Assembly (NCBI GenBank): GCA_027347805.1
Contig: DAIEQP010000064.1
Location: 1 to 18,561 of the forward strand
Length of the DNA stretch: 18,561 nucleotides
DNA from: Ignavibacteria bacterium
GTDB taxonomy: Bacteria > Bacteroidota > Ignavibacteria > Ignavibacteriales > Melioribacteraceae
Direction: 5' to 3'
In this document: positions 6,935 through 14,636 of the stretch, one piece after another
Layout: the number at the start of each line of letters is the position of its first letter
How positions within the stretch are numbered: the stretch's first letter is position 1
Notes under the pieces: model-generated
Told to the model about the DNA's origin: nothing
Database searches by the model: none
What the model saw: the letters and a program-made list of their open reading frames with translations, nothing else
Translations under genes and position numbers: made by a program

Positions 6935-9900
6935 TTACTTAGTTAATAACATTTTCTTTGTAATGTTAACATTGTTGCCTACCAACCTATAGATATACAT
7001 TCCACTTGCAAGTCGGCTTGCATCAAAATTTACTCTGTGGTAACCAGCACTCATAGTACCACTTACTAATGTTGTAACTTCTTGCCCGATAATATCATAA
7101 ACTACCAGTGAATAGGTTCCCGATACTGGGATTGAAAATTCTATCACTGTAGATGGATTAAACGGGTTTGGATAATTCTGAGCTAACTTGAATTCTTTTG
7201 GTAAACCGGATTCATTTTCTACGCCAGTTGCTTCATTTCCACTATTTGAACCGCTTAATATAAATGAAGCGGATACTGAATTATTAGAAGCGACTTCATC
7301 AATTGTGGATGAAGTAACTGAAGCAATGTTTGTTATTACTTTTCCTACTGGAATATTTCCAAGGAAAGTACTCAAATTAAACTGACCGTCACCCTTCATT
7401 GATTTTACTACAACCTGGCCATTGATTACACCCGAATTGTAGACTAAATCAGCAAAAGGAGCTAATACTGCACCGCGAATATCAATTCCGGAAACAGTTA
7501 ACTTTGTTGCCTGGTAAAAGTTATAAAGCACATTTGTAATTGATGTGCCATGTACTTCTAATCCTGCTGATTCCCAGCTTACATTTGTTCCATCTATATT
7601 TACAATTACAACTGAACCAACTGGAACATTAATCTGCATATCGTTGCATGTACTTAATTCACTTCCTTTTACATAAAATACATTTATTGAGGGATTTGTA
7701 CCAGTTAATGTTAATCCGCCCCATTCAAATGTGGTTGTTCCGTTAACAGAAAAGCCGCTAAGTGTTGTTGATAATGTTCTGAGATAATTTGCGGCTAATT
7801 CGAAATTAATTGGAGTTCCTTTTGTTAATGTACCAGCAATTGAAACAGACCAATCTGGTAAATTTGTAGCATTTCCATAAACAACATTACCTCCAAATAC
7901 ATCACCGCTTGTGAAGCTAAGATTATGACCAACAACTAAAACATCTCCACTGTTTGCCGGTAATTGATCACCAACACTGTAATCTGATAGAATCGCATTG
8001 TTACCAACAGCAAGTTTACCTTGAGTATCAGTTCCGTGCTGTTCTAAGTTTTCAAGAACGAATAAATTGAAATCGCGCGCAACACCAAGATCAAATGTCG
8101 AGTTTGTATTACCACAATCGACTTTTACATTTATTGTTAATGTTGCATTTGCACCATTTGCAAGTGATCCGACAGCCCAAACACCTGTTGTGTTATCATA
8201 AGAACCAATGGAAGCATTACTTGAATTATAAACAACACCATTTGGTAATAAATCATTTACAACAACATCAGAAGCAGCATCTGGACCAAGATTAGTTACT
8301 TTTAATGTGTAATAGAAATTTTCGCCACATGTTGGATTACTTTTGCTAACTGATTTTTCAAGTTTCAAATCAGCTTTTTTAACAATTGGAACTTTATAAA
8401 ATCCAGCATCCCATGTTAAATCATTTTCATTAGCAACTAATTCGGTGCATACAGTTTTTCCTGTTGTAACATCTGCATCCGAATCAAGATCATCTGCACC
8501 AGCATCCTTGCTTGTTGGCAAATAACCTGCAGGTTTTTCAAATTGAACATAATAGCTTCCCGGTGCTAAACTGCTGAATAAATAGTAACCATTTCCATCC
8601 GTGGTTGTAGTAGCTACTTCAGCACCTACACATGTATATAATTTAACAGTTACACCTGGAATTCCATTTTCACTTGTCTCTTGAATTCCATTTTTATTTG
8701 TGTCTTCCCAAACTTTGTCACCTAAAGAAGCAACTTGTTCATAAATACCAGCATCCCATGTTAAATCATTTTCTCCGGCACTTAATGTAGTACAAATTGT
8801 TTTGCCAGAAACAACATCCACATCAGAATCAACATCATCTGCACCTGTGTCTTTTGTAGTGAATACATAATTTGCTGGTTTTACAAATTCAACATAATAA
8901 TCTCCTGGAGTTAAATTGGAGAATAAATAATTACCACTAGCATCCGTTGTTGTTGTTGAAACCAAAACGTTGTTGCATGTAAATAATTTTACAGTAACAC
9001 CTGATTTACCAGTTTCGTTATTATCTTGAATACCATTCTTATTTGTGTCAATCCAAACTTTATCTCCTAAGGATGCTTTTGGAGTTTCACATGATAAATA
9101 ATTCTTATTTGTTGTACCGTTATCAAAATTTTCATTTATTGCTGTAGCAGCATCGTTAATCGCACTTAAAGAATAGCCAGTATTTCCACCGCCTAAAGCG
9201 TTATTCGCAATAACCAAGAATTGATTTACTGTCTTTCCTGAAAATGTGCCAGATGAAATTATCAAATTTCCCAAAGGATATGTTGTTGTACCAAGAAAGC
9301 CAGCATTTGAATAAGCTACATTCAATGTCAATGCTACCACCTGTCCAGCTAATACACTAATTTTTCCTGTCGGATTTGTATAATTTGCAGTTAATGCTAC
9401 AGAAGTTCCGCCATCAGGCAAATAAGCAGCAACAGCAGCAGCAGTTGTTAACTTTAATGTTTTATTTCCACCTACAATCAACCCATTTGGAAAAACTTGT
9501 GTAAAGTGAGCGTCTCTAATTCCACCAGGTGTACTGTTAGATGGAGATCCCCATCCACCCTGTGTAAATGTTGTGAACCTTGTTAAATCACAAGTAGATG
9601 GTTTAGGTGAAAAGATTATTGTAGTTGATACTTCTTTTTTGTCTGTTGTTGGTGATGCCAATACTATTCTCTGATGTGTAGTAGGTCCTACCTTTGCAAC
9701 ATAAATTGTTCCTTGAGGAATTGAAACTGTAGCTTTTGCTGTAACTACAAAAGTTCCTTCATTAGATCCGTTCGATAATGTTATGTTTGGTGTCTCACCA
9801 AAGCCAGCAGTTACTTCACTTGTTGTGCTTAAAGTTCCGCCTGTTGTACTTAATTGAATTGTTAAACCGGAAATTGGAGTATTATTATTTGATACTGCCT

Positions 9901-10492
9901 TAACTTTGAATGATGCAAGAGAACCCTGCAATACTGATTGTGTGGCTGGAATAATTTGTAAAGTTTGTAAAGGATTTACATTCCCTGAGTTAGATACAGC
10001 ATCTGCAATGATTGCTTTTGTGCGAGCTTTAATTGTTGCGTCTTCGATTGATTCAGGATCAAGATTATCGCTAAAATGCCAGATAGCTAATTGAACAGCT
10101 GCTGCTTCCTGGTTTATTGTTCCCAATTTACCCGGGGCATTTACATTCACCGGATAATAATTATTCAAAATGTAAGTTAATTCGGATGGTGTGGAGCCTT
10201 CATCCCAGTATACAGGGTGCTCACTTGGATTTACATTTGTAAACAAATCGATGCAATAAAATTTAACATTCGATCCGTTGAGAGTTCCTGTTATAACACC
10301 TGTAAATTGATTTTGATGACCTGCAAAAGTAACATTTGTTCCTTCTGCAGTAGCATTAACTGTAATTTCACTGGTATGATCAGTTACTTTTTTCACGCCT
10401 AATAGTTTTTGTGCATCGGCGGTATTTGTTAAAACCAATAAGAGAATCGTTCCTAAAACTACTCTTGATGTAACTGTAAATAGAGCTCTCAC
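6935..10492 (-). CDS. T9SS-secreted multidomain adhesin with thioester, SdrD B-like and choice-of-anchor A domains
   Basis: This 1185-residue protein is a shorter paralogue of the adjacent 1749-residue one. It has a signal peptide (1-27, 'ADA|QK'). Its thioester-type domain (about 65-165) has Cys80 in 'FYCIDL' and Gln134 in 'AAVQLAIWHFSD'. An Ig-like region (175-270) and the unnamed 'TFTQGGWG' module (298-468) follow. Two SdrD B-like repeats (473-584, 588-699) carry 'DTNKNGIQ' loops. A DUF11 domain (706-1078) is interrupted by a choice-of-anchor A domain (799-1048). A type A T9SS sorting domain (1098-1185) with 'LAQNYPNPFNP' and terminal 'TKKMLLTK' ends the protein. It lacks the extra DUF11-like domain, Pro linker and propeller of its neighbour. 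The GTG start is fixed by a perfect AAGGAGG 6 bases upstream. Terminators on both sides make it monocistronic. By family knowledge it should cross the outer membrane through T9SS and stay on the surface or be released; adhesion is inferred. Confidence 0.88.
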   Translation of the reverse strand: MRALFTVTSRVVLGTILLLVLTNTADAQKLLGVKKVTDHTSEITVNATAEGTNVTFAGHQNQFTGVITGTLNGSNVKFYCIDLFTNVNPSEHPVYWDEGSTPSELTYILNNYYPVNVNAPGKLGTINQEAAAVQLAIWHFSDNLDPESIEDATIKARTKAIIADAVSNSGNVNPLQTLQIIPATQSVLQGSLASFKVKAVSNNNTPISGLTIQLSTTGGTLSTTSEVTAGFGETPNITLSNGSNEGTFVVTAKATVSIPQGTIYVAKVGPTTHQRIVLASPTTDKKEVSTTIIFSPKPSTCDLTRFTTFTQGGWGSPSNSTPGGIRDAHFTQVFPNGLIVGGNKTLKLTTAAAVAAYLPDGGTSVALTANYTNPTGKISVLAGQVVALTLNVAYSNAGFLGTTTYPLGNLIISSGTFSGKTVNQFLVIANNALGGGNTGYSLSAINDAATAINENFDNGTTNKNYLSCETPKASLGDKVWIDTNKNGIQDNNETGKSGVTVKLFTCNNVLVSTTTTDASGNYLFSNLTPGDYYVEFVKPANYVFTTKDTGADDVDSDVDVVSGKTICTTLSAGENDLTWDAGIYEQVASLGDKVWEDTNKNGIQETSENGIPGVTVKLYTCVGAEVATTTTDGNGYYLFSSLAPGSYYVQFEKPAGYLPTSKDAGADDLDSDADVTTGKTVCTELVANENDLTWDAGFYKVPIVKKADLKLEKSVSKSNPTCGENFYYTLKVTNLGPDAASDVVVNDLLPNGVVYNSSNASIGSYDNTTGVWAVGSLANGANATLTINVKVDCGNTNSTFDLGVARDFNLFVLENLEQHGTDTQGKLAVGNNAILSDYSVGDQLPANSGDVLVVGHNLSFTSGDVFGGNVVYGNATNLPDWSVSIAGTLTKGTPINFELAANYLRTLSTTLSGFSVNGTTTFEWGGLTLTGTNPSINVFYVKGSELSTCNDMQINVPVGSVVIVNIDGTNVSWESAGLEVHGTSITNVLYNFYQATKLTVSGIDIRGAVLAPFADLVYNSGVINGQVVVKSMKGDGQFNLSTFLGNIPVGKVITNIASVTSSTIDEVASNNSVSASFILSGSNSGNEATGVENESGLPKEFKLAQNYPNPFNPSTVIEFSIPVSGTYSLVVYDIIGQEVTTLVSGTMSAGYHRVNFDASRLASGMYIYRLVGNNVNITKKMLLTK
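8406..8428 (-). repeat. 23-bp partial copy of the SdrD-repeat DNA motif
   Basis: These 23 bases match the first 23 bases of 4964-4993 and 8751-8780. They encode the 'ENDLTWDA' end of the second SdrD B-like repeat of the 1185-residue protein. Confidence 0.75.
8751..8780 (-). repeat. 30-bp DNA repeat inside an SdrD B-like repeat, copy in the 1185-residue gene
   Basis: This stretch is identical over 30 bases to 4964-4993 in the longer paralogue. It lies at the end of the first SdrD B-like repeat of the 1185-residue protein, encoding 'AGENDLTWDA'. Confidence 0.8.
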
Positions 10493-10498
10493 TCTACT

Positions 10499-10505
10499 CC
10501 TCCTT
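10499..10505 (-). promoter_or_regulatory. Strong Shine-Dalgarno site that fixes a GTG start
   Basis: AAGGAGG on the minus strand ends 6 bases before the GTG at 10490-10492. It is the best ribosome binding site in the window and supports this non-ATG start for the 1185-residue adhesin, which agrees with the position of its signal peptide. Confidence 0.85.
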
Positions 10506-10549
10506 TCCTAATTAAAATTTAGTGTTTTAATACAAGTCGAATGCCATCA

Positions 10550-10584
10550 TTTTTTGCATTTTTAGCGTTTTTTCGCACTTTTTT
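10550..10584. other. Four T-tracts in near-helical phase (possible bent DNA)
   Basis: T-runs of 6, 5, 6 and 6 bases lie at 10550-10555, 10559-10563, 10568-10573 and 10579-10584. Their centres are about 8.5, 9.5 and 11 bp apart. Phased A/T-tracts bend DNA. They lie in the leader of the 1185-residue adhesin gene, next to its possible promoter, in the 244-bp gap between that gene and ccmF. Confidence 0.5.
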
Positions 10585-10613
10585 ATTTAAAGTTTATAAA
10601 GTAATTGTATCAA
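10585..10613 (-). promoter_or_regulatory. Possible promoter of the 1185-residue adhesin gene
   Basis: On the minus strand TTGATA (10608-10613, 5 of 6 to the sigma-70 -35) is followed after 17 bp by TTAAAT (10585-10590, 4 of 6 to the -10). This gives a leader of about 85 nt before the GTG. The same -35 hexamer and spacing occur before ccmC. Confidence 0.35.
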
Positions 10614-10689
10614 AATGATATGGGGAAACTTTTTGAGTCACAGGGAAAAATCGATCTTGTGATTTAGTTCAAGGGGAGTTTATTTATAA

Positions 10690-10716
10690 AAAAAGCCGCA
10701 GTATATGCGGCTTTTT
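10690..10716 (-). terminator. Intrinsic terminator of the ccm operon
   Basis: An 11-bp perfect stem (10690-10700 with 10706-10716; core AAAGCCGCA/TGCGGCTTT) and a 5-nt loop lie 20 bases beyond the ccmF stop. On the minus strand the second arm ends in a T-run. It separates ccmF from the adhesin gene downstream. Confidence 0.9.
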
Positions 10717-10736
10717 CATAAATCTAGTTTAGAAAT

Positions 10737-13127
10737 TTAATTAATGGATTCTTTGGTTCTTCTTGATACTGCTATTATAAATCCAGCAACCATGGTTATT
10801 ACGCCAATCCAAACTAAACTGATAAACGGTTTAACGCTTGCTTCAATACTCAATATTTCTTTTGGAGCAGACTGGACCTGATTTCCGTTAATTGAAGAAA
10901 ATACAAGAACAGCTTGTGCATTCGAAGCGTTCATTGAGGAAATTTTAACTTTTAGATTTGCTTCAGGACATTCAGCTTCAACATAATTTGGACCTTGACC
11001 TGCATTCTCCATGTATGGCTGAATTTTGTATTCTTTGCCGTCTTTTTTCACTGTCAGGTCTACACCAATTTTAAAAGAGCCGCCGCCTGTCATTGCACTC
11101 ATATCTTTAGGTAAATTAAACTGATCAAAAATTATTTCCGCTCCATTAAATTCATGTGTAGAACCTTTTGACATCGTAACACCTGATCCATCAGAACTTT
11201 CTGTACCGTCTTCGTAACTAACAGGTTCTATGTAAAAATATTTTGTGAGACCAACAAGAATATCGGGTTCTCTCATTAAGCTATTGTTGAATTCGGCAAT
11301 GAACATTACAGGTGAAGCAATACTTTCAGAACTACCTTTAGCAACTTTTACATTGAAACGATATTTTTTCCCATTTTCAAATGGTTCAACACCTGTGAAA
11401 GTAACACTGTGTCCAAGCACCTCTTTGGTTTCCCCTTTTACAAGATCAACTTTTTGCTGCTTTGTATGACCGGCAGTCGCAATTACTCCAACCAGAAAAA
11501 GAGAGATTCCCAAATGAGAAACATATGCACCAAGAAAGGATTTTCTGCCTCTAAATATTTTCCAGGCAATTTCTGCATTAACAAATAGTGCAAATGATGA
11601 TGAAAATGTCATAAGAATCAGCATCAAATTATGAACACCGCCAAAGATTATAATTAATGCTGTCAAAACAATAGTTGCAGCAATAGAAAATTGTGATTGT
11701 TTCCAAAGCTGATTTTTTTCTGTTGTCTTCCATTTTAAGAGAATACTTAACCCATTTAACAAACCTATTATAACTGCGATTGGTAAATTGAGTTCGTTAT
11801 AAAAACTGGTTTGCACAGTTGTGCCGATAATTGGCGCAGAGGTTCCAACAAGAACAATAATCGAAGAAGCAATTAAAGCAACAGATCCGGTAAACAATGC
11901 AAGTTCACGAGACAATACATTCTCTTCAAATGAAAAATGCTTTGTGAGATATTTCCATCTGTAAATTATTCCACCAATACCTATAACAGTAAAGGCAATT
12001 AAGAATATTAAAAGAAATAGGTACACTGCCATTCCAGGATCAACAAATGAATGTACAGATGCATCTCCAAGAATACCGCTTCGTGTTAAAACTGTTGAAT
12101 AAAGAACAAGCACAAATGTCATAATTGAGAGTATAAGATTCGTTTTTACAAATCTGCTTCCTCCATTTTTTTCTTGAGTTTTCTTTTGAACAAGCATAGT
12201 ATGAATTGCTGCAATACCAACAAGCCATGGCACCAAGGATGAATTTTCAACCGGGTCCCATCCCCAATAACCGCCCCAACCTAAAATACTATATGCCCAA
12301 TAACCGCCAAGCATTATTGCCAATCCAAGTACACACATTCCTGCAAGCAACCAAGGCAAAGACTGCTTTACCCAATCCCTGTATTCATTTTTTATAATTG
12401 CAGCCATTGCAAATGAAAATGGGACAGCCGACATAGAAAAACCAATAAAAAGCATTGGTGGATGTATCTGCATCCAGAAATTTTGCAATAACGGATTTAG
12501 ACCTTTTCCTTCAATTATAAATTGATTTATGGAAATATTATTTGCTAATAATGTAGCATATAATTCCTTGCCCATCTGAACAAATGTTTTGTTCGATTGT
12601 CCATCCGAGAAAATAAAATTCTGTATTGCCGGTAAACTTGTATATGATGGATTAATATTTTTCAGATCAATAAAATCATTCTGCATCCAGATATAATTAA
12701 ATGGAGATTTCAACAGCGGACTAACCATAACAAGTAAAAAAGACAAGACAAGAGTAAATATCATCATAACTCTAACTTCTAGGTCACCACGTTTAGAAGT
12801 ATAATCAAGAAGAACAAGGCCAATAATAGCTGTAAAGAAAGTCCACAACATAAAACTTCCCTCCTGACCGGCCCAAAATGTACTTAATAAAAGTCCGGTA
12901 GACATTCCGCTTCCGCTATAATCATAAACATATCTGTATTGATACTGATGTGTTAGGATCGCATGCAGTAATAATGCTGATGCAGATAAAACCAATATTG
13001 CAGTAGCATGAAAACTGATTCGGGCCAGCTGTTGTGTGTTATTATAACCTTTAAATGTGAGGAAGTACATTACAACCGAAAACACCCCTGTTAAGAGTGC
13101 CATAGTTAAAACTATATTGCCAATCAT
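10737..13127 (-). CDS. ccmF: CcmF, cytochrome c heme lyase subunit
   Basis: CcmF takes heme from holo-CcmE and attaches it to CXXCH cysteines of apocytochrome c on the outer face of the cytoplasmic membrane. The 796-residue polytopic protein has the WWD heme-handling domain (about 274-300, 'GGYWGWDPVENSSLVPWL'). All four histidines expected from characterised CcmF can be placed: periplasmic His222 ('IHPPMLF') and His359 ('SVHSF'), and membrane His309 ('AAIHTML') and His538 ('VSHLGIS'). A large soluble region (about 555-765) precedes the last helix (about 770-790); this makes it longer than the roughly 650-residue proteobacterial protein. The ATG has AGGAGA about 5 bases upstream, 27 bases after ccmE. 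It is the last gene of the ccmCDEF operon. No ccmH or ccmG follows before the terminator. Confidence 0.95.
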   Translation of the reverse strand: MIGNIVLTMALLTGVFSVVMYFLTFKGYNNTQQLARISFHATAILVLSASALLLHAILTHQYQYRYVYDYSGSGMSTGLLLSTFWAGQEGSFMLWTFFTAIIGLVLLDYTSKRGDLEVRVMMIFTLVLSFLLVMVSPLLKSPFNYIWMQNDFIDLKNINPSYTSLPAIQNFIFSDGQSNKTFVQMGKELYATLLANNISINQFIIEGKGLNPLLQNFWMQIHPPMLFIGFSMSAVPFSFAMAAIIKNEYRDWVKQSLPWLLAGMCVLGLAIMLGGYWAYSILGWGGYWGWDPVENSSLVPWLVGIAAIHTMLVQKKTQEKNGGSRFVKTNLILSIMTFVLVLYSTVLTRSGILGDASVHSFVDPGMAVYLFLLIFLIAFTVIGIGGIIYRWKYLTKHFSFEENVLSRELALFTGSVALIASSIIVLVGTSAPIIGTTVQTSFYNELNLPIAVIIGLLNGLSILLKWKTTEKNQLWKQSQFSIAATIVLTALIIIFGGVHNLMLILMTFSSSFALFVNAEIAWKIFRGRKSFLGAYVSHLGISLFLVGVIATAGHTKQQKVDLVKGETKEVLGHSVTFTGVEPFENGKKYRFNVKVAKGSSESIASPVMFIAEFNNSLMREPDILVGLTKYFYIEPVSYEDGTESSDGSGVTMSKGSTHEFNGAEIIFDQFNLPKDMSAMTGGGSFKIGVDLTVKKDGKEYKIQPYMENAGQGPNYVEAECPEANLKVKISSMNASNAQAVLVFSSINGNQVQSAPKEILSIEASVKPFISLVWIGVITMVAGFIIAVSRRTKESIN

Positions 13128-13154
13128 AAAATCTCCTAGCTGCTAAAAATAATT

Positions 13155-13538
13155 TTAGCTTTTTTGGGTGGCTGCATTCTCATATTTGGATGGACACTTA
13201 GTAAGAATGTCGGAAGCGTGAAAAACGCCGTTATTAAATTTTCCCGTTACAACAACACCTGTTGATGATTCAAAATTATTTGGAATTGTACCATGGTATA
13301 AAACTCTCATTTCAACACCCTGGGGATCCTTCATGAAAAAACTAAATGTATTCTTAGTTTTATCAACCTGATAATTTTTTTCTTTAACCCAAATTCCTGT
13401 AGCTTTAACAACTTTACCGCTCTGCTCGAACTTGGTAAAATCGTTTTCATATTGAATATTGGTTTGTGTGAATAAATAAATCATTACTGCCAGAAACACA
13501 ACAATGATTGCACCACCGAACATATATTTATTTTTCAT
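13155..13538 (-). CDS. ccmE: CcmE, periplasmic heme chaperone (Cys-type)
   Basis: CcmE carries heme from CcmABCD to CcmF by a covalent bond to one residue near its C terminus. This 127-residue protein has one N-terminal membrane anchor (about 6-24), then a compact OB-fold beta domain (about 30-112) with 'GVVVTGKFNNGVFHASDIL'. The heme-binding motif is 'CPSKYEN' (Cys115, Tyr119). The usual proteobacterial form is His in 'HDENY'; a Cys in this place (CxxxY) is known from the System I* variant in archaea and Desulfovibrio. The ATG lies 2 bases after the ccmD stop and has AAGGAG 8 bases upstream inside ccmD, so translation is probably coupled. Identification is firm from motif, size and position between ccmD and ccmF. 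Confidence 0.93.
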   Translation of the reverse strand: MKNKYMFGGAIIVVFLAVMIYLFTQTNIQYENDFTKFEQSGKVVKATGIWVKEKNYQVDKTKNTFSFFMKDPQGVEMRVLYHGTIPNNFESSTGVVVTGKFNNGVFHASDILTKCPSKYENAATQKS

Positions 13539-13540
13539 TA

Positions 13541-13711
13541 CTAATTCTCCTTTGTAGCAGAACCTGAATGTTCAAGTTCTTTTTCTATTTCTTTTAAACG
13601 TTTGTCTGTGTTAAGCATAAATAAAAATATTCCCAACCAGACTACCAAGACAATAAACATTACAATGTAAATTGAATTCGTTTCCAAAAAATTTATTAAT
13701 CCACCTTCCAA
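13541..13711 (-). CDS. ccmD: CcmD-family small membrane protein, TTG start
   Basis: This 56-residue ORF is short and starts with TTG. Its product begins 'MEGGLINFLETNSIYIVMFI', has one membrane helix (about 14-32) and then a charged tail ('NTDKRLKEIEKELEH'). This is the layout of CcmD: one helix with a Lys/Arg/Glu-rich cytoplasmic end. CcmD helps release heme-loaded CcmE from the CcmABC complex. GAGG lies 6 bases before the TTG, inside ccmC. The gene overlaps the end of ccmC by 16 bp and stops 2 bases before ccmE. Position between ccmC and ccmE matches the classical order. The internal Met18 (in the helix) would remove half of the membrane segment, so TTG is preferred. Confidence 0.87.
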   Translation of the reverse strand: MEGGLINFLETNSIYIVMFIVLVVWLGIFLFMLNTDKRLKEIEKELEHSGSATKEN

Positions 13712-14460
13712 TTTTTACCTCGAATTATTTTTTTCGAAAGTTTATCTTTTATGATAATTGTTTTATAGCGAAGTTGGTACATCCACACATAAAGAATTGT
13801 ATATGCAATTAATGATGTGAAAAACACAATTCTCATGTTTGCATTCATTTTGAAATCTATAACGGGATTCGAACCCTGAATAACTTTACCGGTATTGGGA
13901 TCTAACTCCAATGATCCAGGATGAAGTCCCACCATAATTCTAGGCATAATAAAAATGAAAAAAGGAACAGTTAGAAAAGCAATAATTGAATATACAGCTG
14001 AAAGACGAGCTCGTTTGTCCTCATTTTCTATAGCGGACCGCAACGCAAGTAATGAACCATAAATCAATAACAGAATGAAAATACTTGTTTCGCGTGCATC
14101 CCAATGCCAGAATGAACCCCAGGTAAATTTAGCCCAGATTGAACCGGTTATTGTTGCTAATATTGTAAACATCATTCCAATCTGCAATGCTGCGGCAGAT
14201 TTTGAGTCGTCATCAATATCTTTATGGCGAAGATATTTTATACCGGAAATCATCGCCATTAAAAAAGCAAGAACTGAAAGCCATGCAGTTGGAACATGAA
14301 AGAAAATTATTTTGGCTTTCTGCTCTAAACCCGGAATAATTGGAAATTCATACCAAACTTTTGGAGATGGTACAATTGGAAACGTAATTCCTGCAATGAT
14401 AACAAATGTCATCAAAATCATAAGAACTGCTTTCCAAATAATTGATTTATTAGAAATCAT
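13696..14460 (-). CDS. ccmC: CcmC, heme delivery protein for cytochrome c maturation
   Basis: CcmC binds heme through its WWD domain and loads it onto CcmE. With the ATG at 14460 the product has 254 residues and about six membrane helices. The WWD motif is 'WGSFWHWDARETSIF' (about 114-128). The two periplasmic heme-ligand histidines fit His55 ('FFHVPTAW') and His180 ('VGLHPGS'). The reading frame extends 12 codons further to a TTG at 14496. That start has no Shine-Dalgarno site, and its codon overlaps the -10 element of a good candidate promoter (14496-14524). The ATG has AGAAGGA 12 bases upstream, so I chose it. It is the first gene of the ccmCDEF operon. ccmA and ccmB, usually upstream, are replaced here by a divergent phosphatase gene. 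CcsA-type proteins share the WWD motif, but the neighbours decide for CcmC. Confidence 0.93.
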   Translation of the reverse strand: MISNKSIIWKAVLMILMTFVIIAGITFPIVPSPKVWYEFPIIPGLEQKAKIIFFHVPTAWLSVLAFLMAMISGIKYLRHKDIDDDSKSAAALQIGMMFTILATITGSIWAKFTWGSFWHWDARETSIFILLLIYGSLLALRSAIENEDKRARLSAVYSIIAFLTVPFFIFIMPRIMVGLHPGSLELDPNTGKVIQGSNPVIDFKMNANMRIVFFTSLIAYTILYVWMYQLRYKTIIIKDKLSKKIIRGKNWKVD

Positions 14461-14495
14461 ATATAGACTTGATATCCTTCTTTTAATCGCGTCCA

Positions 14496-14524
14496 AAAAT
14501 AGGAAACAAGCGACTGATTATCAA
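14496..14524 (-). promoter_or_regulatory. Candidate promoter of the ccmCDEF operon
   Basis: On the minus strand TTGATA (14519-14524, 5 of 6) and TATTTT (14496-14501, 4 of 6) are 17 bp apart. Transcription would start near 14489, giving a leader of about 30 nt to the ATG at 14460 and leaving out the alternative TTG at 14496. Confidence 0.45.
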
Positions 14525-14636
14525 AGTGACAAAACCATGACCAGATAACAAATATTATGGCAAAAAAGTTTTTTATTTAAGCGGTTAAACATTAGATTAG
14601 AGAATACGTCTAAAGAACAAAAATGGATAGAAAAGG

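Noticed and set aside
8095..8295. Plus-strand ORF very rich in His, Leu and Gln
   Set aside because: This composition is what an antisense frame of Asn/Thr/Val-rich coding DNA gives; not a real protein.
10638..10662. TCACA...TGTGA inverted pair as a CRP/FNR-type operator
   Set aside because: The half-sites have the reverse orientation and a 15-bp gap, unlike the TGTGA-N6-TCACA site; only 5-bp arms, likely chance.
12206..12397. 63-codon plus-strand ORF opposite the WWD region of ccmF
   Set aside because: It mirrors the Trp/Gly-rich WWD segment (Pro-rich on the opposite strand); no start signals.
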